This document shows, in pieces, positions 15,544-24,793 of a stretch of 27,990 bases of DNA. Under the pieces are notes generated by a model. It did no database searches, had not been told where the DNA came from, and saw nothing but the letters and a program-made list of their open reading frames with translations. Each line of letters starts with the position of its first letter. Position 1 is the stretch's first letter. Source of the stretch: an uncultured Coriobacteriaceae bacterium (GTDB lineage: Bacteria > Actinomycetota > Coriobacteriia > Coriobacteriales > Eggerthellaceae); assembly GCA_902781245.1 (NCBI GenBank), contig CACZIP010000001.1:1-27990 (forward strand). The letters are read 5' to 3'. Both the position numbers and the translations under genes were made by a program.

Positions 15544-17622
15544 ATGCTGTTCATTTCCAGGCGCTACCTTTGTATCTATCGCTCGAACGAGAAACTCGAC
15601 GTCGTGGAAAAACGCAATTTGCGAGAACTCCTTGAAGCAAGGCCTTCAAATACCATCTATTTCGAAACCGCCGATAACAAGCTCTACGGCATGATTTCCT
15701 ATGGGGACATCCGCAAGGCAAGGGATGGGATAGTGCGCATAAACAATTCTTTCGTTTCCCTCGAGCGCGATGCATATATGGAAGCTCGGGAACGTTTCCG
15801 TAGGTCAAACAGCATCTGTGAAATACCCGTTGTTAAAAATGGCCAGCTTGTTGGCGAGTTTCACAAGTTTGACGATGAGCTCATGATCGACCGCGCCGTG
15901 GACCTTGATAACAACGCATACGCACCTGCCTATTTTGCGAGGCTTCGCAACGTCGCTATTGTAAAGCCTCCTGCGTCACGCGATTACAAAATGCGTTATT
16001 TCGAGAAGCTGAAACGCATCTTTGATCACTATGCAGTCGCATACACGGTCCTGGAAGTTTCAGATATCGCGCAGAATCTCACGCGCTTCGACAGGTTCTT
16101 CGTCGTAGACGAGCAAGAGCGGCGAGGGGTGCATATTATCATCTCCCTCTTCGAAGACAAGCAGCATTTCTTTTACAAGATAGTCACGTTCCTCAGAATG
16201 CTCAACAGAATCGAATCGGATGAGGCAATCGACTACAAGAAACTATTCTCCGAGCTCGAAAAGCGAGGCGTCGAGACGGTCCTCATGACCACGAAGCGCA
16301 ATGATTCCAATTACGTCGTAAAAACGGAAAAGGAAATGAAGGAGCGGTTTCCCACAGTTGCCAACAATCTCAACGAGCTCATGGTGCAATATGAGCAGCA
16401 ATTCTTTGACGACCTCTACGAGAAGACGTACGCTCGCGAAATCGAAGCTTGTCATTTCTCCATCCAAAGAGTTCGAGATGGTATACGCCTGAAAGATATC
16501 AAGAGCGAACTCGTGAACGTCGAGCATGGGGAACGAGCAACGGTCGACCAGCCCGACGACTACGAGCGATGCATCTACTTCTTTGGACAATGCCTGATTA
16601 TCGGAGCGTACGTTGACGATGCGCACACAATCGAAAGCTATTTGCAAGCCATGGTCAATGAAGCAGGTTATAAAGCGCGCATTGTGAATTGCGGATGCTG
16701 GGGAAATGCCATCCAGAGCGTTGTCCGAATGCTTGCCACCCCATTAAGGGAAGGCGACATCGTGGTGATGCTGTCAGAAGATCCCGATGTAGACACCACG
16801 AATCTGAAAACCGTCGATCTATGGCAAACACTCGAAAAAAACGGGGCCCCTTCCCAATGGATGCTCGACATTCCCTTCCATGCCAACCATCATGTTTCGG
16901 AGCTATGTGCAAAAGCGCTCTTTGACGTCATTTTCGATTCCAGATACAAAGACAAGCCGAGAAGCACTGAAGTAATCACGCAGGGCTTCGACATCGTGGA
17001 CCAGTTCTTCACACAGAATTATTTCCACGGTCAAGACCTGAGACGTTTCAATCGGGTAGCGTGCTGCGTCTTCAATGGCAACCCTTTCACCAACGGGCAC
17101 AAGTATCTTATCGAGACCGCCTCGAAAGCTGTAGACCACGTATATCTGCTCTCGTTGAGGGAGAATTGCAGCATGTTTTCCTTCAACGAACGCTACGCGA
17201 TGGCTGTTGACGCAACGAGTAACTTGCCTAACGTCACCGTCGTGCCAGACAGCCTTTCAGTCGCTGACGCCACCAACTTCCCCGCATATTTCATCAAGGT
17301 TTACGAAGGTGATGCCGAAGAGCAAATCGAACGACACGTCGAAATGTACGCCGCCATAGCAAAACCGCTTCATACCACACATCGCTATGTTGGGGAAGAA
17401 GCCCATGACCTCGTAGCCAATGGCATCAATGAGGCGTGTAAGAGAATTCTCCCCCGTTACGGAATCAAAACGGTGGTGGTCAAACGCAAGGAGGACGACA
17501 GCGGAGTCATCACAGGATCATGCGTCCGAGAACTTGCCGCTAACAACAATCCCAGACTTGACAGTCTTGTCCCAAAGGCAACCGCCAACATCATCCGCTG
17601 CAAGGAGATCAACGCTTTTTAG
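15544..17622 (+). CDS. Three-part protein: CBS-like + SGNH-like + citrate-lyase-ligase-like nucleotidyltransferase
   Basis: A 692-residue cytoplasmic protein. The first ~115 residues resemble a CBS-type sensor (LYGMISYGDIRKAR and IPVVKNGQLVGEF). Residues ~340-480 look like the SGNH-like domain of surface-polymer proteins, beginning YFFGQCLIIGAYVDDAHT near 345 and continuing NCGCWGNA. Residues ~505-692 match the nucleotidyltransferase domain of citrate lyase ligase (CitC): CCVFNGNPFTNGHKYLIE with the NGH variant of the HxGH motif (His519), and VITGSCVREL near 655. CitC adenylates or acetylates the citrate lyase carrier, but no citrate lyase genes are here. An adenylyl- or cytidylyl-transfer step in glycan substituent synthesis is more likely. 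The ATG at 15544 has only a weak upstream AAAGAG. It is divergent from the GT2 operon and convergent with the operon at 17716-27990. Confidence 0.85.
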   Translation: MLFISRRYLCIYRSNEKLDVVEKRNLRELLEARPSNTIYFETADNKLYGMISYGDIRKARDGIVRINNSFVSLERDAYMEARERFRRSNSICEIPVVKNGQLVGEFHKFDDELMIDRAVDLDNNAYAPAYFARLRNVAIVKPPASRDYKMRYFEKLKRIFDHYAVAYTVLEVSDIAQNLTRFDRFFVVDEQERRGVHIIISLFEDKQHFFYKIVTFLRMLNRIESDEAIDYKKLFSELEKRGVETVLMTTKRNDSNYVVKTEKEMKERFPTVANNLNELMVQYEQQFFDDLYEKTYAREIEACHFSIQRVRDGIRLKDIKSELVNVEHGERATVDQPDDYERCIYFFGQCLIIGAYVDDAHTIESYLQAMVNEAGYKARIVNCGCWGNAIQSVVRMLATPLREGDIVVMLSEDPDVDTTNLKTVDLWQTLEKNGAPSQWMLDIPFHANHHVSELCAKALFDVIFDSRYKDKPRSTEVITQGFDIVDQFFTQNYFHGQDLRRFNRVACCVFNGNPFTNGHKYLIETASKAVDHVYLLSLRENCSMFSFNERYAMAVDATSNLPNVTVVPDSLSVADATNFPAYFIKVYEGDAEEQIERHVEMYAAIAKPLHTTHRYVGEEAHDLVANGINEACKRILPRYGIKTVVVKRKEDDSGVITGSCVRELAANNNPRLDSLVPKATANIIRCKEINAF

Positions 17623-17715
17623 TTTCCGAAGGGCATCGATGGGCAACCGTCGCTTTCACAAGATGGCATAAGCGCCCCGAATGAGCCGTTCGCAAGAATC
17701 ATCGTCTCGGCTGCA

Positions 17716-17994
17716 TCATAACTCGTAAATGTAGTCGACGACGCATCTTCCCTCGTCAATAGCCCATTCGCCTTCCTCCTGCGGCTTGTTCCTGAATGTC
17801 TCCTTCGCTGCTTCGAGCATCTCGCGATCTGAGAGCTTGCCCTCAAGACGATTGCTCATAAGCGACCTGAAACGCGGTAACGTATCAAATGAATATCGAT
17901 ACACTGGCGAACAGGTCACATCAACGTCTTCGAGGTAGCTCTTCGTGTTGGGGTCTATTTCGGGGAAGCAGTATTGCGCCTCAATCCAGTTCAT
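17716..17994 (-). CDS. Small conserved-looking hypothetical protein downstream of the carbamoyltransferase
   Basis: A 92-residue soluble, acidic protein that I do not recognise. It begins MNWIEAQYCFPEIDPNTKS and ends in CVVDYIYEL. It has no membrane segment and no cysteine-pair motif. I chose the ATG at 17994, which overlaps the carbamoyltransferase gene by 14 bases. A TTG at 18018 in the same frame would add eight residues. The overlap and shared strand suggest co-translation with the carbamoyltransferase, so it could be an accessory factor. It is the last gene of the long minus-strand operon. It may also be an inessential tail protein, and its function is unknown. Confidence 0.6.
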   Translation of the reverse strand: MNWIEAQYCFPEIDPNTKSYLEDVDVTCSPVYRYSFDTLPRFRSLMSNRLEGKLSDREMLEAAKETFRNKPQEEGEWAIDEGRCVVDYIYEL

Positions 17995-19807
17995 AGGAAA
18001 TTGCAACTCTTTTCTCAAGGGGCTGCTCGTCTTTGAACAAGACGAATCTTTGTAATATCAATACGTCCATCTCGGTGCTCATAAAGCAACGGTACGCATC
18101 TTCCGGCGAGCATACTATCGGCTCCCCTCGCACGTTAAACGAAGTATTCACAACAACACCGCAACCCGTACGCTTCTCGAAGGCTTTGATTATCCCGTAG
18201 AAGAATGGGTTGGTTTCCTTTTCGACTTTCTGCACCCTCGCACTATAGTCAACATGAGTCACTGCGGGTATATCTGAGCGCCTTGAATTGACAATGGGTA
18301 TAAGGTCGGGATCGTCGCTCAGCCGATCTTTGAACATATCACCCTCCCCCTCGCGGTTCTTCACGTATGAGCAGAAGAGCATATAGGGTGAATGCAATCC
18401 ATCTTCGAAATAATCGGAACACCGCTCCTCGAGAACGGCGGGCGCAAACGGCCTAAACGACTCTCGGTACTTAATGCTCAGGTTCAAACGTGCTTGCATG
18501 GTTTCCGACCGTGGGTCGGTGATAATGCTTCGATGTCCCAAGGCGCGGGGACCGAATTCCATGCGTCCGGAAAATAACCCAACGATCTTCTGGTCTGCGA
18601 GCAAATCGGCAACCGTTTCCTCCAGCTCATGGGGCTGCATGAGCTGATAGGGGATGCCCTCTTCTTTGAGAAACGCTTCAATATCATCATCTGAATACTC
18701 CGGGCCCAAGAAGCTTCCCCGCTGAGCATCGGGACGCTTCACAACACGCGGTTGTCCTCGTTCAACGTGATAATAAGCGAGCGCCGCCCCGAGCGCGCCG
18801 CCCGAATCACCCGCTGCAGGCTGCACCCAAATATCGTCGAATAAGCCTCTTCTGGCCAGCTTCCCGTTCGCGACACAATTGAGAGCAACTCCCCCGGCCA
18901 TGACGAGTCTCGACTCCCTAGCAAGGTTCCTTGCTGTGCGCGCAAGCTTCAAAACAGCCTCCTCGACGACAGCTTGTGCCGACGCGGCTATGTCCATTTC
19001 ACGTTTAGTTATCTGGGATTCCGGCTCTCGCTTCGGCCCACCGAACAATGACGCGAACCGTTCGTTTGTCATGGCTCGTCCATGCTGGAAGTCGAAATAT
19101 TCGAGATTAAGACGAAAAGACCCGTCATTTTTGATGTCAATTAGTTTTTCCCTTATTAAATCGACGTATGTCGGATTGCCATAGGGAGCCAAGCCCATAA
19201 GTTTGTAGTCGCCATAATTCACGCGGAACCCACAAAAACTGGTAAAGGCACCGTAGAAAAGACCGAGCGAATGGGGATAATCGATTTTTTTCAGAAGCCG
19301 GATATCGTTGCCTGAGCCAACGCCGATCGCAGTCGTGTTCCATTCGCCGACACCATCGATAGTTAGAATTGCGGCGCTTTCGAAAGGTGAGGGATAGAAC
19401 GCCGACGCTGCATGCGAGTAATGGTGCTGAACCGCGAAAAGACAGTCTTCTTTCCCCAGCTTCCCTAAATGCGAACGAAGAAGCTCCTCTATCCAGAGCT
19501 TCTTCCCAAATAGGGCACGGGAGCTCAAGTTAACAAGTTCGCTGGCATCGTCGTCAACTGCAGTTATGTTCGAAACATACCTATGCAACGAGAGAAGCGG
19601 ATCGTCATAGAAGACAACTGCATCAAGCTGACCGCCTGTCAGATTGCCCCCCGCACGTAAGCAGTAATCGATAGCGTTAACTGGTAGTGACTTATCAAGC
19701 TTCACACGCGTGAAACGCTCCTCTTGGGCAGCAGCGACAATGCTCCCGTCGCATACAAGCGCAGCGGCAGAGTCGTGATAAAGCGCCGAGACACCGAGAA
19801 CATACAT
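17981..19807 (-). CDS. Carbamoyltransferase of the NodU/CmcH/TobZ family
   Basis: A 608-residue enzyme of full family length. The N-terminal Kae1-like domain shows VSALYHDSAAALV, AAQEERFTRVK, HHYSHAASAFY near 128, LTIDGVGEW, GGVALNCVANGKL and PAAGDSGGALGAAL. The C-terminal YrdC-like part has FSGRMEFGPRALGHRSIITD, VVNTSFNVRGEPIV and CFMSTEMDVLIL. These enzymes make carbamoyl-adenylate from carbamoyl phosphate and ATP and transfer the carbamoyl group to a hydroxyl, often on a sugar. In this locus the acceptor is probably a glycan or its precursor. The ATG at 19807 follows the upstream stop by one base, so translation is coupled. All family motifs I can check are present, so it should be active. 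Confidence 0.93.
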   Translation of the reverse strand: MYVLGVSALYHDSAAALVCDGSIVAAAQEERFTRVKLDKSLPVNAIDYCLRAGGNLTGGQLDAVVFYDDPLLSLHRYVSNITAVDDDASELVNLSSRALFGKKLWIEELLRSHLGKLGKEDCLFAVQHHYSHAASAFYPSPFESAAILTIDGVGEWNTTAIGVGSGNDIRLLKKIDYPHSLGLFYGAFTSFCGFRVNYGDYKLMGLAPYGNPTYVDLIREKLIDIKNDGSFRLNLEYFDFQHGRAMTNERFASLFGGPKREPESQITKREMDIAASAQAVVEEAVLKLARTARNLARESRLVMAGGVALNCVANGKLARRGLFDDIWVQPAAGDSGGALGAALAYYHVERGQPRVVKRPDAQRGSFLGPEYSDDDIEAFLKEEGIPYQLMQPHELEETVADLLADQKIVGLFSGRMEFGPRALGHRSIITDPRSETMQARLNLSIKYRESFRPFAPAVLEERCSDYFEDGLHSPYMLFCSYVKNREGEGDMFKDRLSDDPDLIPIVNSRRSDIPAVTHVDYSARVQKVEKETNPFFYGIIKAFEKRTGCGVVVNTSFNVRGEPIVCSPEDAYRCFMSTEMDVLILQRFVLFKDEQPLEKRVAISYELD

Positions 19808-19808
19808 G

Positions 19809-21470
19809 CTACAGCCGCTCCTTCAATAGCTGGTATACATGCTCGGCGATGATGCGATTTGCAGCATCGGAATAGTGACATCGATCGATGTATGCGCCAT
19901 CTTGATGATGGAACATGTCAAGAAAATTGAAATAGAAATCATCGTCGCGAGCACCGAAAAGAAAAGCTCTGCCCCATTTATGGTTCTCTGACGTGAAATA
20001 CATGTTTTCGAATAACGAGTTTATCCGCATGCATGCATTCATGGGCTGCAATATCGCTATAAACTCTGCTCCTTCTTCTTCGACAACAAGCTTCATGTAC
20101 TTTTCCACGCGACGCCAGAATTCGAAGGGGTTATCACCGTGAACCTGTTCGAATTTGTTCTCCTGTGCACGCTGATCGTTTACACCACTCAAACTTATAA
20201 CGAAATCGGGCTTGAGCGCATGGATATCGCGCAGCAGACGGGACATTTCCTGTGTCACGCCATTGCCCTCGTTTGCGCCGTTGAAAACAACAGCTTTGAC
20301 CCCATCTGCCTCGAACATTTTGTACAGTTTTTCGACCCAGCTTTCCGGATAGTACAATTCGGTTGATGTGCTGCCACCAACAACAACAATGCGCACAGTC
20401 GCTTCGGCCTCATCTCCATGCACCATCCATCCCGGCTTACCGCCGAGGCACGAATAATCGATGCTAGCTAACATCCGAACGTCATACTCATAATCCACAA
20501 CGTGATTCAGCAAATACTCATTGTTTACAGACAGCTGTAAAGAGCCACAATCGGCTTTCTCCATTGAATAACCGAGGTCGTATGCGGCTCCGAGCATTTC
20601 GAGTCGCTGACGGTTTGAGAAAGACCCGATGATCACTGCGCTTCGATCGGAATCTTCGTCAGCCAAATCCCAAATATCCCCCGCGCTTTCGCCTTTGCGG
20701 GTCATGAAAACCTCGCGATCCACGTTTATCCCATAGGCCGACAACAAGCGGCTTAAAAGTGCTCGTGAAGCATCATCCCCACAACAGAGCAAGAGACGAC
20801 GGTGTTCTTTTGCAGACTTGTCTAAAACATATACAAGATTATCTCCCCAGAGTGAAAAGTGCGGCACAACCTCCCGAATGTATATCGTCCCGCGAAATCC
20901 GATTGCGAGCAAAACTGCTACTTCATCCCCTATCTGGCAATGGGAATCCGCAGCCACGATCACGGCATCGTCCGCATTCAGAGGAGCCTCCTTTATCGTA
21001 TACACAGGAACCCCGAGGATAGATACGGTTTTCGTCACTGTTTTTTCCGTAATGAACCCGCTCACAGCACCCACGCCTACCTTGGAAACCTTCTTTGCAA
21101 TATCCCATGTCAATTCCCCGGTTCCATAAAGATACGGTGATTTGCACTCGAGGTTCGGATTGAGTTCTAAGGCTTCGGAATAGTACAGAGCGTATCCGCG
21201 AGAGGCCACAACGTTGAAAGCACCTTCCCGGACATCGTCATCCACGATTGCAATAGCGTCCTCCAATTCCGAAAACTCATCGACGGACACGATAGGCAAT
21301 CCCATTATGGTATCGCCAACAAACTCACTGAAATTGGTGACAAACCCCTCGACCCTGACACCGCGAAGCGCAAGCGCCGAGAACACCCATATAGCTTTTC
21401 TCCCCATGTCCCATACGTATATTGACTTGTCCTTCAAATCGCGCCGAAGCGTATACAGGTGTTCTACCAT
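19809..21470 (-). CDS. SGNH-type hydrolase/acyltransferase-like protein with three tandem Rossmann-like domains
   Basis: A 553-residue cytoplasmic protein. Three Rossmann-like units run in tandem: ~15-110 (KSIYVWDMGRKAIWVF), ~115-220 (SPYLYGTGELTWDIA) and ~225-320 (LLLCCGDDASRALLSRLL, later AVIIGSFSNRQRLEML). Residues ~355-553 are an SGNH fold with VVVGGSTSTELYYPESW near 362 (GGST in place of GDSL), NGANEGNG, ISLSGVND near 428 and the catalytic pair segment DRCHYSDAANR near 530. SGNH proteins with this arrangement add or remove acyl groups on glycans. No signal peptide or membrane segment is seen, so it would act inside the cell before export. The ATG at 21470 has AGGAG eight bases upstream; the GTG at 21479 overlaps that ribosome site and is less likely. 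It is one base from the carbamoyltransferase gene. Confidence 0.82.
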   Translation of the reverse strand: MVEHLYTLRRDLKDKSIYVWDMGRKAIWVFSALALRGVRVEGFVTNFSEFVGDTIMGLPIVSVDEFSELEDAIAIVDDDVREGAFNVVASRGYALYYSEALELNPNLECKSPYLYGTGELTWDIAKKVSKVGVGAVSGFITEKTVTKTVSILGVPVYTIKEAPLNADDAVIVAADSHCQIGDEVAVLLAIGFRGTIYIREVVPHFSLWGDNLVYVLDKSAKEHRRLLLCCGDDASRALLSRLLSAYGINVDREVFMTRKGESAGDIWDLADEDSDRSAVIIGSFSNRQRLEMLGAAYDLGYSMEKADCGSLQLSVNNEYLLNHVVDYEYDVRMLASIDYSCLGGKPGWMVHGDEAEATVRIVVVGGSTSTELYYPESWVEKLYKMFEADGVKAVVFNGANEGNGVTQEMSRLLRDIHALKPDFVISLSGVNDQRAQENKFEQVHGDNPFEFWRRVEKYMKLVVEEEGAEFIAILQPMNACMRINSLFENMYFTSENHKWGRAFLFGARDDDFYFNFLDMFHHQDGAYIDRCHYSDAANRIIAEHVYQLLKERL

Positions 21471-21478
21471 TAGCGCCA

Positions 21479-21483
21479 CTCCT
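21479..21483 (-). promoter_or_regulatory. Ribosome binding site deciding the SGNH gene start
   Basis: AGGAG on the minus strand lies eight bases before ATG at 21470. It overlaps the alternative GTG at 21479-21477, which therefore is unlikely to be the start. Confidence 0.65.
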
Positions 21484-21587
21484 GTTAAACAGCTCCTGTG
21501 AAGAGCAACTCCAAGAATCGATTGGGCTGATCTGCGTTAGTTCGCATTTCGCTCATTTCGCCACATCAATCATCATAGCATCGCCTT

Positions 21588-22943
21588 TTATAGAGCGTTC
21601 ACAGCGTCAACGATGATCTGGAGACGTCCGCGGTCAACCCGCCCATTTGCAATGCTGTCGAAGAGAAGCTGAATGAGCTCGAGGCTCAACATGACAAGAA
21701 CAGCTTTCGCGTATTGCCGTTCCGCGAATTCATGCCCCCTATATTGAACAAGATGTGAGTACAGGTTGTCATAAAGGCTGTTCCTCGCTTTTCGATAGGA
21801 AACCCGACCAACCCTAACGTTTCTTACCTGCAAGCTGAATAGGAAATAGCACACGTCGCACAATGGATCGCCCATCGCAACAGTATCCAAGTCTACAAGG
21901 TAATACGTCCCTTGGTAATACACGAAATTCGTATACGAGCAGTCTCCATGGCATGGCCTGAGCGTGGTTGACAATAAGGCGAGCCTCGACGCCACTCTCT
22001 CTTCGCATGCATCGATTGCCAGCTTTGCCTCATATTCAAACTTCAAGCAGCGCTCAAAAACCTGCGAGAAATAGCGGTATCGCTCCTCCAAGTAATCAAA
22101 GACGACGGGTGCAACGAGGCTCATTTCGTGAAAACGCCGAATACAATTCAGTGCGTTTGCTACCACTTCCCGGTCATTGAAGCGAATGTTGAAAAATGGT
22201 GTTGCATAGCGGTCAATTCGGGCTCCATCATCACGCGCGCAAACGAGAAGCTCCGTCCCAACGCGATGCTGTATTAACCAGGCTGTACGATTTGCTGTAT
22301 TCCACTGCTCCGGTGCGGCAAAGACACGAGTAGCGTGCTCCTTGTCATACGGCATGCGAAACATATACTTTATCGTGTCGACAACATAGCCGAAAGAAAC
22401 GCTGTTTTCCCCGCCCCTCATCGTAAAGAAGCTGTCCGCAGCCTTTTCGCCATGCGCCTCTTTGTACAAAGCACGAAACGATTCGTATACCATCGTAGAA
22501 TCGCAGGCCCAGCCACCGAGCCTTAGAGATCGTTTAATTAGGGGATCATGCGTGACCATTTCCTCCCAATTGTTGTAGTAATACGTTATGTGTCTACGAT
22601 TTACGCAAACTGGAAGATTGGATATATCGAAGAGCAATCGAAGCTCAGCAAGGATTTCCTCTGAAAAACGCTGACTCGAAACGACAAGATAGTACTCGTT
22701 GAAATCAAGGGAAGCCAAATAATCGAAAGGTTGAATACGATAGCTGCGTCCGCAAAGCTCAATGATTTTACCCACTTTATTCGGACTGTTGTCAATAACA
22801 TGGGCGACATTGGGCAATTCCATCTCATTCATGAGATTGAGACAGCCTCTACCAGCGCCACATATGATGGCATGTCGCTGGGTAACGTCTTGCTCGTCGT
22901 CTTCGCACGAAATGCAAATCTGCATACATGGCTCCAGAATCAT
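21588..22943 (-). CDS. APH/choline-kinase-like phosphotransferase with N-terminal Rossmann-like domain
   Basis: A 451-residue protein. Residues ~22-115 are the recurring Rossmann-like domain (HAIICGAGRGCLNLMNEM, then YYLVVSSQRFSEEIL). Residues ~140-450 are a kinase fold of the aminoglycoside phosphotransferase/choline kinase group: the catalytic loop RPCHGDCSYTNFVYY near 330 and the metal loop YLVDLDTVAMGDP near 350. It should phosphorylate a small hydroxylated compound, such as an amino alcohol or sugar, using ATP. The ATG at 22943 overlaps the preceding stop (ATGA). A second in-frame ATG at 22925 is possible. The 117-base gap that follows it holds no gene and no promoter I can defend. Together with the other kinase at 25758-27296 it points to two separate phosphorylation steps in this locus. 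Confidence 0.85.
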   Translation of the reverse strand: MILEPCMQICISCEDDEQDVTQRHAIICGAGRGCLNLMNEMELPNVAHVIDNSPNKVGKIIELCGRSYRIQPFDYLASLDFNEYYLVVSSQRFSEEILAELRLLFDISNLPVCVNRRHITYYYNNWEEMVTHDPLIKRSLRLGGWACDSTMVYESFRALYKEAHGEKAADSFFTMRGGENSVSFGYVVDTIKYMFRMPYDKEHATRVFAAPEQWNTANRTAWLIQHRVGTELLVCARDDGARIDRYATPFFNIRFNDREVVANALNCIRRFHEMSLVAPVVFDYLEERYRYFSQVFERCLKFEYEAKLAIDACEERVASRLALLSTTLRPCHGDCSYTNFVYYQGTYYLVDLDTVAMGDPLCDVCYFLFSLQVRNVRVGRVSYRKARNSLYDNLYSHLVQYRGHEFAERQYAKAVLVMLSLELIQLLFDSIANGRVDRGRLQIIVDAVNAL

Positions 22944-24793
22944 TCACCATTATCGAGAGGAGAAAACTGTTCGAGAACTTCGCACAACAACTCTTCGACA
23001 TTTCCAGTGTAAACAAGGTCAGTCGCATGCGGATGAACGCCCATCCGTTTTAGGCTAAACGTATCGGGAATAATCCCCGTGCCCTGCTCGTATAAAAGCA
23101 CCATCGTGCAATCCGAAGCAATGCTCGCAATATCGCACAGACCGCTCCGGATGGAGACGAACCCACCCGCACGGTTGAGGAAATCAGCTATTTCGTCGAA
23201 TGGCACGCAGATTCCCAAAGTGCCCTCGATGGCCCCCTCATCCGTGCTGCAATTCGTGCAAACGCCATATCCGCGACCAATCAACGCACGGGCAAGCCGG
23301 TCCCAAAAGTCTGTATGCTCAAGCAATACTGAACTATAAGCATTGGCGTAGGGCGCAAGAACCACCGTCATGCCAGGTCGAAATCCAACACGTGAAAACA
23401 TATCCTCGGGAACAGGATGCTGCACGGGGGCGGCGAGATCGAGGGGCCCCTCGTAAAAGAAGTATTGGAACCTCATGCTGTTGAGGTGATGACGCCAAGG
23501 CGGGAAGTGCCCGTTCTCCTTTTTGGGCAGTATGTTTCTCACGAGTCGGCTTCCTAAATGCAAATCTGGCTTCATGTTCATGCGGCATCCACCGAAGAAG
23601 TCCCACGCCTTGTATAGAGCCAAGAGATCGTCGATTGGGCATGTCCGGATTCCATCAATTCCGAACAAAGCAGCGACATGGGCATCGGCTTTGCTTGATT
23701 TGCGCTTTTCTAGAAGCAAGGTGTAGTTCTCGATTGAGGAACACTTCAAGTACTCAGGCAACAAGGTGCAGAGCCAGAAGACATCGCCCGTGCCGCCGAT
23801 GCTTGTAATGAGCAAACCATCCCCGAGTTGTTGGCGAAGCTCGTAGCCAGCACACGCTTTCGAAAACTCTTCCTTCAACGTCGCTTCGTCATCGCCAAGC
23901 GACCGCGCAATACCCCAATCGAGAGGGATTTCATATATTTGGTCATCTCGGTAGCCCAGTTTTGCAAGACACCCGCGCATTGCGCGCGCATGCTTCTCGA
24001 CGACGATGATGATTGCATTTTCGTCATAAGGACAAAGAGCATGTTCCGGCAACTGACAGCGTAGCGACATCTCTACATTAAAGCCATCTTTTTCCGGATT
24101 GCTATCCAAGAGCCCCGCTACTTCGAAACCGCAATCTCTCAACGAACGGCAGATATCGCCTGCAAAGTGAGTCAACCCGAAAATGTATACGTTTTTGTCC
24201 GCGAATTGAGATGCGTTTTCCCTGATTGCTTGCACGATAGTACGCGAGCTTGCGTTCCACCATCCCCAGTTCACTGGTTTGGCGCAATAGATTCCATCCC
24301 GAACGAATTGCTCAAGCGTAATACCGCAGTTTCCAATCCATGCAGAACATGAATAGGGCTCTTCCAGAGAAACGACGATTACATCATCTGCAAACTGGAC
24401 TAAACGATAATACGCCAACAAATCGGCAAGATCATTTGCCTCGATATGCCTGAAGGTGATCTCGCAATCGCCAAACATTCGATGGCCGTTAATATCGATG
24501 CCAGCATCATCAGATATGAGAACGATGGCACGCCGATAGTATTGTTCGTTTACATATGTTCTCAGAGCATCGCCGAGCGCGATCCGATTCAACTGGTCGT
24601 TATCGGATGGCACGATAATCCAGCAATCATGCTCGGTAAGATCAAGCCTCTGTTTGAGCGCGCGCACAATCACGCGACCTCTATCAGCGCGACCATAATC
24701 GCCAGTAAGCTCATCTGGCGCTAAAAGTCTAACAGCGCCCCCCGAAGCTAGGTCAGCCGATTCCTCTGCTTCTTTTGCTTCATATTGCCTCAT
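22940..24793 (-). CDS. GT-B glycosyltransferase (GT9/heptosyltransferase-like) with N-terminal Rossmann-like domain
   Basis: A 617-residue protein. The first ~180 residues hold an unassigned alpha/beta region (HDCWIIVPSDNDQLNRI, ADDVIVVSLEEPYS). Residues ~198-295 are the recurring Rossmann-like domain (NVYIFGLTHFAGDICRSL, VAGLLDSN). Residues ~320-617 resemble a GT-B glycosyltransferase of the GT9 type: LLITSIGGTGDVFWL, VVLAPYANAYSS, then a C-terminal FDEIADFLNRAGGFVSIRSG segment, where a donor-binding loop is expected. I chose ATG at 24793, which overlaps the HAD gene by 14 bases. An open frame extends to a GTG at 24826 and I cannot exclude it because no strong ribosome site marks either. It should add a sugar to a lipid-linked acceptor. 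True heptosyltransferase specificity is not implied. Confidence 0.8.
   Translation of the reverse strand: MRQYEAKEAEESADLASGGAVRLLAPDELTGDYGRADRGRVIVRALKQRLDLTEHDCWIIVPSDNDQLNRIALGDALRTYVNEQYYRRAIVLISDDAGIDINGHRMFGDCEITFRHIEANDLADLLAYYRLVQFADDVIVVSLEEPYSCSAWIGNCGITLEQFVRDGIYCAKPVNWGWWNASSRTIVQAIRENASQFADKNVYIFGLTHFAGDICRSLRDCGFEVAGLLDSNPEKDGFNVEMSLRCQLPEHALCPYDENAIIIVVEKHARAMRGCLAKLGYRDDQIYEIPLDWGIARSLGDDEATLKEEFSKACAGYELRQQLGDGLLITSIGGTGDVFWLCTLLPEYLKCSSIENYTLLLEKRKSSKADAHVAALFGIDGIRTCPIDDLLALYKAWDFFGGCRMNMKPDLHLGSRLVRNILPKKENGHFPPWRHHLNSMRFQYFFYEGPLDLAAPVQHPVPEDMFSRVGFRPGMTVVLAPYANAYSSVLLEHTDFWDRLARALIGRGYGVCTNCSTDEGAIEGTLGICVPFDEIADFLNRAGGFVSIRSGLCDIASIASDCTMVLLYEQGTGIIPDTFSLKRMGVHPHATDLVYTGNVEELLCEVLEQFSPLDNGE

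Noticed and set aside
17623..17715. Transcription terminator between the convergent genes
   Set aside because: I searched for a GC-rich hairpin followed by a T or A run and found only stems of four or five pairs with long loops.
21471..21587. Internal promoter in the gap before the SGNH gene
   Set aside because: TATGAT and TTGACG are present on the minus strand but their spacing (27 bases) does not fit a promoter.
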